A DNA stretch of 9,271 bases, taken from positions 1 through 9,271 of the forward strand of contig JBBSQE010000128.1 of assembly GCA_038258095.1 (NCBI GenBank), given 5' to 3'. Both the position numbers and the translations under genes were made by a program. The stretch is from JBBSQE01 sp038258095. GTDB lineage: Bacteria > Actinomycetota > Thermoleophilia > Solirubrobacterales > 70-9. Shown piece after piece: positions 1 to 6,315 of the stretch. The notes beneath the pieces are model-generated. The model did not search any database and had not been told where the DNA came from. It saw nothing but the letters and a program-made list of their open reading frames with translations. Every line of letters begins with the position of its first letter. Within the stretch, counting starts at the first letter, position 1.

Positions 1-80
1 AGAATGAACATGTCCAACAGGAGCACGATCGCGGAGATACCCACAATCTTTTCACCCTGCGAAAGTCGATTTACATCCAT
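1..80 (-). CDS. Small membrane protein, N-terminus only (partial at window edge)
   Basis: An ATG at 80-78 opens a frame that runs off the left edge after 26 full codons. The peptide begins MDVNRLSQGEKIVGIS and continues into a hydrophobic stretch (AIVLLLDMFIL), which looks like a short polar N-terminus followed by a first membrane segment. A strong Shine-Dalgarno sequence (GGAGGG, 94-89) lies eight bases before the ATG, which makes the start convincing. The gene is on the same strand as folD but 94 bases beyond the folD stop, so it may have its own promoter. The 'RLSQGEK' opening reminds me of small uncharacterised actinobacterial membrane proteins. I cannot assign a function, and most of the protein is outside the window. 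Confidence 0.75.
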   Translation of the reverse strand, partial: MDVNRLSQGEKIVGISAIVLLLDMFI

Positions 81-174
81 TTAGGCATCCCTCCAATGGG
101 ACATAGGGGTCGGCGCCACCCTATCGCTCTGAGGCGGCGGAACGCACGAAAGATTCGAGTTAATGGGCGGGTGG

Positions 175-1032
175 TCATTCCGCCGCGCTCCGCGCCCGAG
201 CCGCGCTGAGGGTGTTGACCATCAGCATCGCGATCGTCATCGGGCCGACGCCGCCCGGAACCGGCGTGATCTGTCCCGCGACCTCGGCGACAGGCTCGTA
301 GTCCACGTCTCCGAAAAGCCCTTCCTCAGTGCGGTTCATGCCGACGTCGATTACCGCGGCCCCGGGTTTGACGTGGTCGGGGCCGATCAGCCTCGGGACG
401 CCCACCGCCGCGACGAGGATGTCGGCCCGGTGGCAGACCCCGGCGAGGTCCCGGGTGCGGGAGTGCGCGAGCGTGACCGTGGCGTTGTGGCCGAGCAGGA
501 GACTGGCTAGCGGTCGCCCGACGAGGGTCGAGCGGCCGACCACGACCGCCTCCGCCCCCTCGATCGCCACCCCGGCATGATCGAGCAGCTCGATCACTCC
601 CGCGGGCGTGCACGGCACGAGGCCGGGCGACCCGCCGACCAGGAGCCCCGCGCTCGTCGGAGTCAGGCCGTCAACGTCCTTGCGGGGGTCGATTGCGGCG
701 ACGACCGCCGCCGGGTCGATGTGGCCCGGGACGGGCAGCTGGACAAGGATCCCGTCGATGTCGTCGTCCTTGCCGAGCCCGGCTACGAGTTCGATCAACT
801 CCTCCTGGGTCGTGCCCTCCGGCAGGCCATGGTGGACCGAGCGCATTCCCGCCTCCTCGCAGGCGCGGTGCTTGTTGGCGATGTAGATCTCGGAGGCAGG
901 GTCGTCGCCGACGATGACGGTCGCAAGCGTTGGAAACCGCCCGGTCGCGGCGATGTGATCGGTCACCTCGTATCGCACCTGCTCGCGGACCTCGGCGGAG
1001 ACCGCCTTGCCGTCGATCACGGTCGCGCTCAC
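175..1032 (-). CDS. folD: Bifunctional methylenetetrahydrofolate dehydrogenase / methenyltetrahydrofolate cyclohydrolase FolD
   Basis: This 285-residue cytosolic enzyme is full length for FolD. It interconverts 5,10-methylene-THF and 10-formyl-THF, normally with NADP+, to supply one-carbon units for purine and formyl-methionine synthesis. Visible motifs are YIANK (50-54, with the catalytic-type Tyr50 and Lys54), DGILVQLPVP (93-102, Gln98), DVDGLTP (119-125, Asp121), PCTPAGVIELL (140-150), the Rossmann-type VVVGRSTLVGRP (163-174) and PGGVGPMTIAML (259-270). All key positions known from the family are present. The start is GTG at 1032-1030, preceded six bases earlier by GGGGAG (1044-1039). The gene begins 16 bases after the pcrA stop, so it is probably the last gene of the cysK-cysE-pcrA-folD run. 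I saw no sign of damage. Confidence 0.97.
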   Translation of the reverse strand: MSATVIDGKAVSAEVREQVRYEVTDHIAATGRFPTLATVIVGDDPASEIYIANKHRACEEAGMRSVHHGLPEGTTQEELIELVAGLGKDDDIDGILVQLPVPGHIDPAAVVAAIDPRKDVDGLTPTSAGLLVGGSPGLVPCTPAGVIELLDHAGVAIEGAEAVVVGRSTLVGRPLASLLLGHNATVTLAHSRTRDLAGVCHRADILVAAVGVPRLIGPDHVKPGAAVIDVGMNRTEEGLFGDVDYEPVAEVAGQITPVPGGVGPMTIAMLMVNTLSAARARSAAE

Positions 1033-1048
1033 GCCGGGCTCCCCGGGC

Positions 1049-3334
1049 TCATCGCCTGCGCACCGGTGCGTAGTCGGCCATCAGCTTGCGCTCCGAGCCG
1101 TCAGATGCGAAGCGAACAACGATCACGCCACCCGGCTCGACCGCGGTGACCACACCGTCGCCGAAGCTCACGTGGACGACGTCGTCGCCCGTTCCCAGCT
1201 GAAGTGCGGGGCCTGCGTTCGGCTGGATCGGAGCCGGCACGGCCGAGGATCCCGACGACCCGCCCCACTCCTGCCGGCCACCGCTCGCCCAGCTCGTCGA
1301 CGCGCCGACGGCGCTCGACTGGCGCTCGGCCAGCTCGTGGGGAATCTCGTCGATGAAGCGGGACACGATCCCGCGCTCCGCCCGGCCGCCGAACATGCGC
1401 CGCTCACGCGCCCAGGTCATGCAGAGGCGCTGCTTGGCTCGGGTTATGCCGACGTACGCGAGGCGGCGCTCTTCCTCCTCGCCACCCTCCTCGAGTGCCC
1501 GCATATGCGGAAAGACGCCCTCCTCGCAGCCGATGATGAACACGGCCTCGTACTCGAGCCCCTTGGCGTTGTGAAGCGTCATCAGGGTCACGAGCGATTC
1601 CTCGTCGCGCAGGCTGTCCTGGGCGGTGTACAGAGAGATCTGCTGGAGGAACTCCTCGAGCGGCGGGATGTCCGAATCGCCCTCGAGCTCCCGGTTGGTG
1701 TCGAACTCCCCGGCCACCCCGACCAGCTCCTGGAGGTTCTCGGCGCGGCCTTCGGCCTCGATGGTCCGCTCGGCCTCCAGCGCCTCCAGGTAGCCGGTCT
1801 CGTTCAGGAGCGCCTCGAGGACCCGGGCGACCGGGGCGGTTTCGGCCATCGAGCGCAGGCCGCTCATCACGTCGTGGAAGCGGCCGATCGACTTCACCGC
1901 GGCGGCGCCGAGGCTCGGAACGCGGTCGGCCTGGCCGGCAACGTCCCAGATCGTCATGCCGGTGGTGTTCGCATGAGAGGCGAGGCGGGCCTGGCTCGTG
2001 TTGCCGATCCCTCGCCGCGGGGAGTTGATCACGCGCGCGAACGAGATCGCGTCGGAAGGGTTGACGAGCAGGTTGAGATAGGCGACGGCATCCTTGATCT
2101 CGGCCCGCTCGTAGAACTTCGTCCCCCCGATCACCTGGTAGGGCAGCTCGAAGCGCACCAGCGTGTCCTCCAGCACCCGGCTCATCGCGTTGGTCCGGTA
2201 GAAGACCGCGACCTCCTCTCGGGTGACCTCCCCCTCCTCGACGAGGCGGCCGATCTCGCCGGCGACCCAGCGCGCCTCCTCGTGCTCATCGGTCAGCTCG
2301 TTGAGCACGACCTTCTCCCCCTCGCCCAAGTCGGTCCAGAGGTCCTTGCGGAGGCCCTCCCGGTTGCGCTCAATGACGCCATTGGCAGCGGAGAGAATCG
2401 TCTGCGTCGAGCGGTAGTTCTGCTCGAGCTTCACGACCTCGGCGTCGGGGAAGTCGGATTCGAAGTCGAGGATGTTGCGAACATCGGCGTGACGGAAGCC
2501 GTAAATTGCCTGCGAATCGTCGCCGACGACCATCAGATTCCCGTGCTCGGTCGACAGAAGTTGCAGCAGCCGGTACTGGGCGCGGTTGGTGTCCTGGTAC
2601 TCGTCGACGAGGATGAAGCGGAAGGCGCGCTGCCAGCGCTCGCGGACCTCCGCAAAGAGCTCGAGGACGTTCACCGTCCGCACCAGGAGGTCGTCGAAGT
2701 CGACCGCGTTCGCCTCCAGCATCCGCTTCTCATACAGCGCGAAGACGTCGGCGACCTGCTCCTCGAACATCGAGTTGTGGGTCTCCCGGTAGTCGTCCAC
2801 GTCGAGCAGCCGGTTCTTGGCGCTCGAGATCTGGGAGCGGATTGCGCGCGGCGGGTAGCGCTTCGGGTCGATGTCGAGCTCCGCCATGCACCGCTTGGCC
2901 ATCCGCAGCGAATCCGACTCGTCGTAGATCGTGAAGCTCTTGGAGTAGCCGAGGCGCTCGGCGTCGGCGCGGAGCATCCGCGCGCAGGCGGAATGGAACG
3001 TGGTCACCCACATCGCGCGCTGGACACGGCCGACGAGGGCGCCGACGCGGTCCTGCATCTCCTTAGCGGCTTTGTTGGTGAAGGTGATGGCGAGGATCTC
3101 GCCGGGGCGGGCCATACCGGTGGCCAGCAGGTAGGCGATCCGGTGGGTGAGGACCCGGGTCTTCCCGGAGCCGGCGCCGGCCAGCACCAGCAACGGGCCC
3201 TCGCCGTGCTCCACAGCGGTGCGCTGCGGCGGGTTCAGGCCAGTGAGGAGGCGCTCGATGCGGTCCGCGCCGGGCTCGGTAGGAGCACCGCCGGGAACGT
3301 CATCGAAGAGCTCGGCTGGGGCGAACTGGGCCAC
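1049..3334 (-). CDS. pcrA: ATP-dependent DNA helicase PcrA/UvrD (superfamily 1A)
   Basis: A 761-residue 3'-5' DNA helicase used in nucleotide excision repair, removal of recombination intermediates and clearing of replication/transcription conflicts. All SF1A motifs are in order: Q motif LNPPQ (33-37), Walker A AGAGSGKT (52-59), Ia FTNKAAKEM (85-93), Walker B VDEYQDTN (243-250), III GDDSQAIYGFR (271-281), IV NYRST (306-310), V TLMTLHNAKGLEYE (583-596) and VI RRLAYVGITRAK (623-634). The tail from about residue 716 (VSFGDGVV, then ERKLMADYAPV) matches the Tudor-like C-terminal domain that in PcrA/UvrD binds RNA polymerase. A Ser/Gly-rich linker (about 671-700) precedes it. The start used is GTG at 3334-3332. 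It has no convincing Shine-Dalgarno sequence, so a slightly different start is possible. The gene begins 39 bases after cysE and leads closely into folD. PcrA versus UvrD naming is a convention; I favour PcrA for a Gram-positive-type genome. Confidence 0.96.
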   Translation of the reverse strand: MAQFAPAELFDDVPGGAPTEPGADRIERLLTGLNPPQRTAVEHGEGPLLVLAGAGSGKTRVLTHRIAYLLATGMARPGEILAITFTNKAAKEMQDRVGALVGRVQRAMWVTTFHSACARMLRADAERLGYSKSFTIYDESDSLRMAKRCMAELDIDPKRYPPRAIRSQISSAKNRLLDVDDYRETHNSMFEEQVADVFALYEKRMLEANAVDFDDLLVRTVNVLELFAEVRERWQRAFRFILVDEYQDTNRAQYRLLQLLSTEHGNLMVVGDDSQAIYGFRHADVRNILDFESDFPDAEVVKLEQNYRSTQTILSAANGVIERNREGLRKDLWTDLGEGEKVVLNELTDEHEEARWVAGEIGRLVEEGEVTREEVAVFYRTNAMSRVLEDTLVRFELPYQVIGGTKFYERAEIKDAVAYLNLLVNPSDAISFARVINSPRRGIGNTSQARLASHANTTGMTIWDVAGQADRVPSLGAAAVKSIGRFHDVMSGLRSMAETAPVARVLEALLNETGYLEALEAERTIEAEGRAENLQELVGVAGEFDTNRELEGDSDIPPLEEFLQQISLYTAQDSLRDEESLVTLMTLHNAKGLEYEAVFIIGCEEGVFPHMRALEEGGEEEERRLAYVGITRAKQRLCMTWARERRMFGGRAERGIVSRFIDEIPHELAERQSSAVGASTSWASGGRQEWGGSSGSSAVPAPIQPNAGPALQLGTGDDVVHVSFGDGVVTAVEPGGVIVVRFASDGSERKLMADYAPVRRR

Positions 3335-3373
3335 TGCTTCCGAGGATAGAGAGAGGCGCGGCCGCCTCGACGG

Positions 3374-4123
3374 CTAGCCGCCGGCCGAGGAGCGTCCGCG
3401 CTTCGGGCGCAGTGGCGAGACCTTGGGATCGGCCTCCTCGACCGGCTCGCTGGGAGGCTCGGCAGGCGACTCGCGGCGCTCGAGCTCGGAGATCCGCTCG
3501 GCGAGGGCCTTGATGGCGTCCGCCACGGGGTCCGGCAGGTGGATCCAGTCGGCATCCGGCCCCTCGACCCGCCTGCCCTCCACGCGGACCGGATGGCCGG
3601 GATTGCCGACGACGGTGGCGCGTGCCGGGACGTCCTCGACGACGACGGTGTTTGCGCCCACCTTCGCGCCGTCGCCGACCTCGATCGGGCCGAGCAGCTT
3701 GGCTCCGGAGCCGATCGTCACGTCGTCCCCGACCGTAGGGTGGCGCTTGCCGCGCTGGAAGCCGGTGCCCCCGAGGGTCACCCCCTGGTAGAGCGTCACG
3801 CGCTCGCCGATCTCCGCGGTTTCGCCGATCACGACGCCGGAGCCGTGGTCGATGACGAGGTATCGACCGATCTGAGCCCCGGGATGGATCTCGACGCCGG
3901 TGACGGTTCGCGTCACGTAGGAGATCGCCAGAGGCACCGCCGGCACGTCGGCGGCGTGCAGGGCATGGGCGACGCGGTGGGCCAGGATCGCCTGCACGCC
4001 GACCCAGCTGGTGAGGATCTCGACGGTGGATGCTCCCCGGGCGGCGGGGTCGCGATCACGGGTCGCGGCGACATCCTCGCGGACCTCGCGAACCACCCGC
4101 TGGAGTGTCCCGAGCCCGAACAT
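3374..4123 (-). CDS. cysE: Serine O-acetyltransferase CysE with an atypical C-terminal extension
   Basis: This 249-residue enzyme transfers acetyl from acetyl-CoA to L-serine, giving O-acetylserine for CysK. After a short helical N-terminus (1-70) comes the left-handed beta-helix of hexapeptide repeats (about 75-180). It holds VEIHPGAQIG (77-86), the active-site segment IDHGSGVVIGET (91-102, catalytic-type His93) and VTLGGTGFQRGKRHP (115-129). It is the short-type SAT. Downstream of the usual end (about 185) is an extension of some 60 residues, with a short helix (about 200-217, AIKALAERISELERRE) and then a Pro/Glu- and Arg/Lys-rich tail ending RSSAGG. The C-terminal isoleucine that inserts into CysK in classical cysteine synthase complexes is absent. 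The ATG (4123-4121) shares one base with the cysK stop (TGATG) and has no clear Shine-Dalgarno sequence, so translational coupling to cysK is likely. Confidence 0.95.
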   Translation of the reverse strand: MFGLGTLQRVVREVREDVAATRDRDPAARGASTVEILTSWVGVQAILAHRVAHALHAADVPAVPLAISYVTRTVTGVEIHPGAQIGRYLVIDHGSGVVIGETAEIGERVTLYQGVTLGGTGFQRGKRHPTVGDDVTIGSGAKLLGPIEVGDGAKVGANTVVVEDVPARATVVGNPGHPVRVEGRRVEGPDADWIHLPDPVADAIKALAERISELERRESPAEPPSEPVEEADPKVSPLRPKRGRSSAGG

Positions 4124-5070
4124 CAGGGAGCGAAGAATGGCAGCGACATGTAGCGCTCGCCGGAGTCGCAGACGACGGTGACGACGCGGCGGCCCTCCAT
4201 CTCGGGGCGGGCGGCGACCTCGAGCGCCGCCTTGATGTTGGCGCCGGCCGAGATCCCGGAAAGAATTCCCTCGCGGCTCCCGATCAGTCGCGCGGTCTCC
4301 AGGGCGTCCTCGTCATCGACCGTGATCACCTCGTCGATGACCCCGCGGTCGAGCACCTCGGGCACGAACCCCGCGCCGATGCCCTGGATCCTGTGCGGGC
4401 CTGCCGCGCCCCCCGATAGCACCGGGGACGAAGCGGGCTCGACCGCGACGACGAGCGTGTCGGGGCTGCGCTCGCGCAGCATGCGCCCGACGCCGGTGAT
4501 TGTCCCGCCCGTCCCCACCCCGGCCACGAAGGCGCCGATCTGCCCTTCCGTGTCCGACCAGATCTCTTCGGCGGTGGTCCGCTGGTGGATGTCCGGGTTG
4601 GCGGGGTTGGAGAACTGCTGCGGCACGAATCCCTTGCGCTGCTCGGCGATGTCCTTCGCGCGCTCGACGGCCTCTGTCATGCCGCCCAGGGACGGCGTCT
4701 CACGCACCTCGGCCCCGTAGGCCCGCAGCAGCTTGGCGCGCTCCCGGCTCATGCCCTCGGGAAGACTGAGAATCAGCTCGTAGCCACGGGCCGCGCAGAC
4801 CATCGCCAGCGCGATTCCCGTGTTGCCGCTGGTCGGCTCGACGATCACCGACTCACCCGGGCTGATCAGCCCGTCACGCTCGGCTGCATCGATCATCGCG
4901 GCCCCGATCCGGTCCTTCACCGATCCGCCGGGGCTGAAGTACTCGAGCTTCGCGCAGACGTCACCCGGAATGCCGTCGGCGAGGCGGCTGAGCCGGACCA
5001 ACGGCGTTCCGCCGATCGTGGCCGACGCTTCCGCCGCGATCCGCACACCGCTCTGCGTGTCCGCTTCCAC
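4123..5070 (-). CDS. cysK: Cysteine synthase A (O-acetylserine sulfhydrylase), PLP-dependent
   Basis: A 315-residue fold-type II PLP enzyme that converts O-acetylserine plus sulfide into L-cysteine in the cytosol. Diagnostic features are IGGTPLVRL (19-27), the PLP lysine in GGSVKDR (48-54, Lys52), the substrate loop PTSGNTGIA (79-87), the phosphate-binding VGTGGT (185-190), GISAGAN (272-278) and CDSGERY (301-307). Length and motif order fit CysK better than CysM or cystathionine beta-synthase, as there is no CBS-domain tail. The first in-frame start is GTG at 5070-5068. No Shine-Dalgarno sequence sits at normal spacing (AGGGG at 5092-5088 is 17 bases away), so the exact start is uncertain; the alternative GTG at codon 9 would still leave the whole fold. 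It heads the cysK-cysE-pcrA-folD run and follows an unusual repeat-bearing leader. The upstream Rrf2 gene suggests regulation by cysteine supply. Confidence 0.95.
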   Translation of the reverse strand: MEADTQSGVRIAAEASATIGGTPLVRLSRLADGIPGDVCAKLEYFSPGGSVKDRIGAAMIDAAERDGLISPGESVIVEPTSGNTGIALAMVCAARGYELILSLPEGMSRERAKLLRAYGAEVRETPSLGGMTEAVERAKDIAEQRKGFVPQQFSNPANPDIHQRTTAEEIWSDTEGQIGAFVAGVGTGGTITGVGRMLRERSPDTLVVAVEPASSPVLSGGAAGPHRIQGIGAGFVPEVLDRGVIDEVITVDDEDALETARLIGSREGILSGISAGANIKAALEVAARPEMEGRRVVTVVCDSGERYMSLPFFAP

Positions 5071-5093
5071 GGTTTCAACGCTAGCGACCCCTG

Positions 5094-5144
5094 CGTCGAG
5101 TGGACGAAAGTGCTGAACATATGAGCAAAATCGGCCACTCGACG
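5094..5144. repeat. Perfect 10-base inverted repeat in the cysK leader
   Basis: CGTCGAGTGG (5094-5103) and CCACTCGACG (5135-5144) are exact reverse complements separated by 31 bases. The second arm is the core of unit 1 of the tandem repeat. Unit 2 carries the same arm with one change (CTACTCGACG, 5164-5173), so the arm at 5094-5103 could pair with either unit in a transcript. This could be an RNA stem before the cysK start or a set of inverted DNA-binding half-sites. Confidence 0.55.
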
Positions 5145-5188
5145 GCGGTCGCGCGCTCTTTGGCTACTCGACGGCAGGCGAGCGCTCT
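5133..5188. repeat. Tandem pair of 27-base direct repeats upstream of cysK
   Basis: Unit 1 is 5133-5159 and unit 2 is 5162-5188, a 29-base period. They match at 23 of 27 positions; the plus-strand consensus is GGCYACTCGACGGC followed by RGKCGMGCGCTCT. The region is non-coding by my reading, so the conservation is not explained by a protein repeat. The spacing and size would suit two operator sites for a dimeric regulator such as the Rrf2 protein encoded upstream. Chance duplication in GC-rich DNA is the alternative. Confidence 0.7.
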
Positions 5189-5214
5189 CGGGCTCCTCCG
5201 CTCCTCGGGAGTGC

Positions 5215-5577
5215 TCAGCCGCCGACGAGCCGGACCAGCAGGGCGGCGACCGCATACACCAGGTACCCGGCAGCACCGAGCGCGAGCGCCGCCAGCACGG
5301 CCACGACGATGACCGCCACGAAGGCGACTCCGCACGCGAGAATCGCGGCGAGGACCCAGAACGGGAACACAACGACCGCCAGCACCGGCCAGGCGCCTCC
5401 CCGCCTCCAGAGATCGAGAACGAGATTCGTGAACCTCTCGACGAGGCCGTGGCTCTCGTAGAGCTCGTGCTCCCAGGCGAGACGCCGTGGCGTCGGAGGG
5501 GCGTCGAGTGACGGCGGGGCCGGCCGGGACGTCGAGGGCTCCGCCATTCGGTGAGGAGGGCGCTCCGGCCCGCTCAC
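5215..5577 (-). CDS. Small membrane protein of unknown function between the Rrf2 gene and cysK
   Basis: A 120-residue frame with a Pro/Ser-rich N-terminus (about 1-30), then a polar stretch with WEHELYESHGLVERFTNLVLDLWRR in its middle (35-59), followed by an almost uninterrupted hydrophobic block (62-116) long enough for two, perhaps three, membrane helices. I do not recognise the family. The amphipathic stretch before the membrane part looks conserved-protein-like rather than random. The longest start is GTG at 5577. An ATG at 5547-5545 (residue 11) would give 110 residues, and neither has a good Shine-Dalgarno sequence. It lies on the same strand as the Rrf2 gene and cysK, with gaps of 135 and 144 bases, so shared transcription is possible but not shown. 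A sulfur-related role by neighbourhood alone would be a guess. Confidence 0.65.
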   Translation of the reverse strand: MSGPERPPHRMAEPSTSRPAPPSLDAPPTPRRLAWEHELYESHGLVERFTNLVLDLWRRGGAWPVLAVVVFPFWVLAAILACGVAFVAVIVVAVLAALALGAAGYLVYAVAALLVRLVGG

Positions 5578-5661
5578 GATCCGGATCGGGCGCGCGAAGC
5601 GTCGCGACCGCCGGATCGGCGACCGACGTACGTTTCACCCTGACAGTGACGGCGTTCGTTA

Positions 5662-5695
5662 CACCGGTCGCCGGTGGAGCCGCCCAGACGGCGGC
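5662..5695 (-). terminator. Two consecutive GC-rich hairpins after the Rrf2 gene, possible terminator
   Basis: On the minus strand, 17 bases past the Rrf2 stop, a 6-bp stem with a 5-base loop (5679-5695; GCCGCC / GGCGGC) is followed two bases later by a second 6-bp stem with a 3-base loop (5662-5676; CACCGG / CCGGTG). Neither is followed by a T-run. They could slow or end transcription as the T-less hairpins common in GC-rich actinobacteria are proposed to do, or they could be chance in GC-rich DNA. Confidence 0.35.
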
Positions 5696-5712
5696 CCGGG
5701 AGCCTGTGGCGC

Positions 5713-6111
5713 TCAGATGTAATACATGCCCGAACCGGCCTCTTCGGCCTCGCGGTTGGCGATCTCGGCGATTGTCGTCTGGCCGAAGACCTTGCGGAGG
5801 GCCGCCACTCCCTCGGACCAGATGCCGCCGGCTTCATCGGCTTCCTGGCCGATCCGGCCGTCGAGGGCCTGTACGACCTCGAGGATCGTGATCTCGTCGG
5901 GGGCGCGGGACAGCGTGTAGCCGCCCTTGGCGCCGCGGTGGGATGTGAGAAGGCCGGATCGGCGAAGGGTCGAGAAGAGCTGCTCGAGAAACTGCTCCGG
6001 GATGCCGCGGCGCTCGGCGAGCTCCTTGATGGGGAGCGGGCGTTCCCCGGACCGCGACAGCTCTGCCATCGCCACGACCGCGTAGCGGGACTTCGAGGTG
6101 ACCGAGATCAT
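5713..6111 (-). CDS. Rrf2-family transcriptional regulator, cysteine-free, CymR-like
   Basis: A 132-residue winged-helix regulator. The N-terminal start VTSKSRYAVVAMAELS (4-19), the HTH region PIKELAERRGIPEQFLEQL (27-45) and the wing RGAKGGYTLSRAP (59-71) are typical of Rrf2. No cysteine occurs anywhere, so it cannot ligate an Fe-S cluster through cysteines as IscR or NsrR do. The C-terminal part (GQTTIAEIA, 110-118, and the final GMYYI) aligns by eye with the end of Bacillus CymR (STTLEDLA and a terminal MFYI). CymR represses cysteine genes and senses O-acetylserine through CysK. The downstream cysK-cysE genes fit that role. The ATG at 6111-6109 has AGGAG (6127-6123) eleven bases upstream, a little long. 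Similar YYI endings also occur in other Rrf2 groups, including ones near cysteine desulfurase genes, so 'CymR-like' is likely but not proven. Confidence 0.9.
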   Translation of the reverse strand: MISVTSKSRYAVVAMAELSRSGERPLPIKELAERRGIPEQFLEQLFSTLRRSGLLTSHRGAKGGYTLSRAPDEITILEVVQALDGRIGQEADEAGGIWSEGVAALRKVFGQTTIAEIANREAEEAGSGMYYI

Positions 6112-6315
6112 CGGCTGCTCGGCTCCTGGGTCCCTGCGACGGTCACGACACCTGTTCTACCGCACCGGCGCGACCCCGGAGGTTCTTCGTCACGGGCGCA
6201 GAGGTTTTTCGCTACGGGCGACATTTCGTCAAACCGCCGGCCGGTGCTCGGCTAGCATCGACGCGTTCGGGGGTCCGCCCCCCATTCATCGCGGACCCGG
6301 GCAGAGAGGAGCTTT
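6112..6315. promoter_or_regulatory. Divergent intergenic region between the Rrf2 gene and the response regulator
   Basis: These 204 bases hold the promoters of both divergent genes. Candidate -10 elements are TAGCAT (6253-6258, plus) for the response regulator and TAGAAC (6159-6154, minus) for the Rrf2 gene. Each is preceded by a similar GCCGGTGC stretch on its own strand, but no clear -35 hexamer is visible for either. A direct repeat lies between them and is listed separately. The plus-strand gene has a good ribosome-binding site (AGGAG, 6307-6311). Confidence 0.45.
6179..6220. repeat. Pair of 20-base direct repeats spaced 22 bases apart
   Basis: GAGGTTCTTCGTCACGGGCG (6179-6198) and GAGGTTTTTCGCTACGGGCG (6201-6220) match at 17 of 20 positions. 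The 22-base period is close to two helical turns, so two proteins bound here would lie on the same face of the DNA. A third, shorter match (TTCGTCAA, 6225-6232) follows at a different spacing. The position between two divergent promoters suggests an operator, perhaps for the Rrf2 protein or the LuxR-type regulator encoded on either side. Confidence 0.6.

Larger units (their letters stand above)
5071..5214 (-). promoter_or_regulatory. cysK leader / candidate operator region
   Basis: This 144-base gap between the small membrane gene and cysK holds two near-identical 27-base units and a perfect inverted copy of their core (listed separately). Read on the minus strand, an AT-richer segment (GATTTTGCTCATATGTT, about 5132-5116) stands out from the GC-rich surroundings and is the best place for a promoter. 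TATGTT (5121-5116) could be a -10 element, with the -35 position falling on the GTCGAG core of the repeat. That placement would suit a repressor or activator site, but no strong -35 hexamer is visible. I see no cysteine-rich leader peptide and no riboswitch that I recognise. Confidence 0.4.

Noticed and set aside
1007..3349. A 780-codon open frame on the plus strand, almost fully opposite pcrA
   Set aside because: It is antisense to a complete helicase with every motif intact. Its product is rich in Arg, Ala, Gly, His and Asp with no recognisable domain, as expected from the reverse strand of a GC-rich gene.
4917..5120. A possible leader peptide starting at ATG 5120 before cysK
   Set aside because: It has no ribosome-binding site, lacks the run of cysteines expected of a cysteine attenuator, and continues deep into cysK in another frame, so it is a shadow of cysK.
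5626..5633. Palindrome ACGTACGT upstream of the small membrane gene
   Set aside because: A single eight-base palindrome with no second copy or promoter context; I cannot support it as an operator.
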